Shown here one piece after another: positions 4,498 through 5,250 of a DNA stretch of 5,250 bases. Location: assembly GCA_025964055.1 (NCBI GenBank), contig JAOPZP010000481.1:1-5250 (forward strand), read 5' to 3'. The notes below the pieces were generated by a model. That model saw only the letters and a list, made by a program, of their open reading frames with translations. It did not search any database and had not been told where the DNA came from. Every line of letters starts with the position of its first letter. Positions within the stretch are counted from its first letter, which is position 1. The stretch comes from Conexibacter sp. (GTDB lineage Bacteria > Actinomycetota > Thermoleophilia > Solirubrobacterales > Solirubrobacteraceae). The position numbers were made by a program, and so were the translations under genes.

Positions 4498-5250
4498 CTA
4501 GGTCCGCGTCAGCTTCTTGTAGGTGATGCGGTTCGGACGGTCGGCCTCGTCGCCGAGCGTCGCGTGCCGCCACTCCTCGTAGGCCTCGAAGTTGCCCTCG
4601 AACCACGTGCCCTGCGAGTCGCCCTCGAACGCCAGGACATGGGTCGCGACGCGATCCAGGAACCAGCGATCGTGGGAGATGACCACCGCGCAGCCCGCGT
4701 AGTTGAGCAGCGCCTCTTCGAGCGCGCGCAGCGTGTCGGTGTCCAGGTCGTTGGTCGGCTCGTCGAGCAGCAGCAGGTTGCCGCCGGTGCGCAGCAGCTT
4801 GGCGAGGTGCACGCGGTTGCGCTCGCCGCCCGACAGCATCTTGATCTTCTTCTGCTGGTCGGCCTTCTTGAAGTTGAAGCCCGACGTGTAGGCGCGCGAG
4901 TTCATGACCCGCTCGCCGACCTTGATCTGCTCCAGCCCGCCGGAGATCTCCTCCCAGACCGACTTCTGGTCGTCCAGCGCGTCGCGGCTCTGGTCGACGT
5001 AGGAGATCTGCACCGTGTCGCCGATGCGCAGGGTGCCCGCGTCGGGCTCCTCGCGGCCGGCGATCATCTTGAACAACGTGGTCTTGCCCGCGCCGTTGGC
5101 CCCGATCACGCCGACGATGCCGCCGGGCGGCAGCTTGAAGGAGAGGTCGTCGATGAGCAGGCGATCGCCGAAGCCCTTCTTCAGATGGTCGGCCTCGATG
5201 ACAACGCCGCCGAGGCGGGGCCCGGGCGGGATGACGATCTGCGCCGTGTC
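4498..5250 (-). CDS. ettA: ABC-F translation factor EttA, C-terminal half (runs off the window)
   Basis: The frame is open to the window edge at 5250 and encodes the last 250 residues; the family is about 555 long, so the first ATPase domain and most of the linker are missing. The fragment begins TAQIVIPPGPRLGGVVIEA, the end of the inter-domain linker, and continues through the second ATPase domain: Walker A GANGAGKT (50-57 of the fragment), Q-loop VDQ (85-87), signature LSGGE (139-143), Walker B plus D-loop LLLLDEPTNDLD (159-170), and switch histidine in SHDRWFLDR (H193). SRAYTSGFNFKKADQ, GTWFEGNFEAYEEW and the C-terminal RITYKKL match E. coli EttA from memory and separate it from Uup or other ABC-F members. 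EttA binds the ribosomal E site and couples early elongation to the ATP/ADP ratio; it is cytosolic, with no membrane domain. The GTG at 5109 is an internal valine next to Walker A, not a start. Confidence 0.95.
   Translation of the reverse strand, partial: DTAQIVIPPGPRLGGVVIEADHLKKGFGDRLLIDDLSFKLPPGGIVGVIGANGAGKTTLFKMIAGREEPDAGTLRIGDTVQISYVDQSRDALDDQKSVWEEISGGLEQIKVGERVMNSRAYTSGFNFKKADQQKKIKMLSGGERNRVHLAKLLRTGGNLLLLDEPTNDLDTDTLRALEEALLNYAGCAVVISHDRWFLDRVATHVLAFEGDSQGTWFEGNFEAYEEWRHATLGDEADRPNRITYKKLTRT

Noticed and set aside
1614..4526. A 970-codon plus-strand open frame
   Set aside because: It overlaps the peptidase, the HAD gene and the convergent DsbA-like gene, all of which have clear family motifs. 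Its translation is a low-complexity Arg/Ala/Gly/Pro-rich product of the type produced by shifted frames in very GC-rich DNA.
3872..4606. A 244-codon minus-strand frame across the ettA/DsbA-like junction
   Set aside because: It is a +1/-1 shadow of two well-supported genes and becomes a repetitive Arg/Ser/Ala sequence.
4498..5109. Treating GTG 5109 as the start of a short ABC protein
   Set aside because: The same frame continues to the window edge with conserved EttA linker and N-terminal ATPase sequence. The GTG is the valine just before Walker A.
1..5250. CRISPR arrays, insertion sequences, tRNA/rRNA genes or a multi-gene defence system
   Set aside because: I saw no regularly spaced direct repeats, transposase motifs, terminal inverted repeats or tRNA-like cloverleaf. 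The genes present do not form a known system.

Overview
The window is uniformly very GC-rich with coding third positions close to saturated in G/C (78 of 80 codons counted at 1801-2040). It reads as a chromosomal piece of a high-GC actinobacterium. Three things suggest the Thermoleophilia/Solirubrobacterales: a winged-helix plus DUF559 protein, a receiver-only NarL-type regulator, and start codons that lack Shine-Dalgarno sequences but sit a few bases downstream of TANNNT -10 boxes. That placement is inference from general knowledge; no 16S or marker search was possible.

Layout, left to right. At 49-1080 (+) lies an AbiEi-like winged-helix protein fused to a DUF559/Vsr-like nuclease fold, with noticeably lower GC3 than its neighbours. 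It converges on a stand-alone response-regulator receiver domain at 1204-1596 (-). A 183-bp divergent intergenic region (1597-1779) separates the receiver from an M42 zinc aminopeptidase at 1780-2835 (+). That region holds a -10-like box facing each way and a perfect 8-bp palindrome. A 78-bp gap with a hairpin and a good -35/-10 promoter leads to a HAD phosphatase (2914-3606, +).

The HAD gene converges tail to tail with a DsbA-like thioredoxin-fold protein (3603-4454, -). The two stop codons share the single tetranucleotide CTAG at 3603-3606. The DsbA-like gene lies 43 bp downstream of ettA (4498 to beyond 5250, -), the ABC-F translation factor, whose N-terminal half falls outside the window.

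The genes do not form one pathway. They are housekeeping or orphan genes: peptide turnover, a small-molecule phosphatase, a redox-fold protein, ribosome throttling and a signalling receiver, flanked by one accessory-looking nuclease-fold gene. I see no CRISPR array, transposon, tRNA, rRNA or multi-gene defence system. The more interesting signals are the recurring leaderless-type start architecture, the divergent palindrome with an alternative upstream start for the receiver, the DsbA-like protein with only one cysteine in its active-site motif and a winged-helix-like tail, and the shared stop tetranucleotide.
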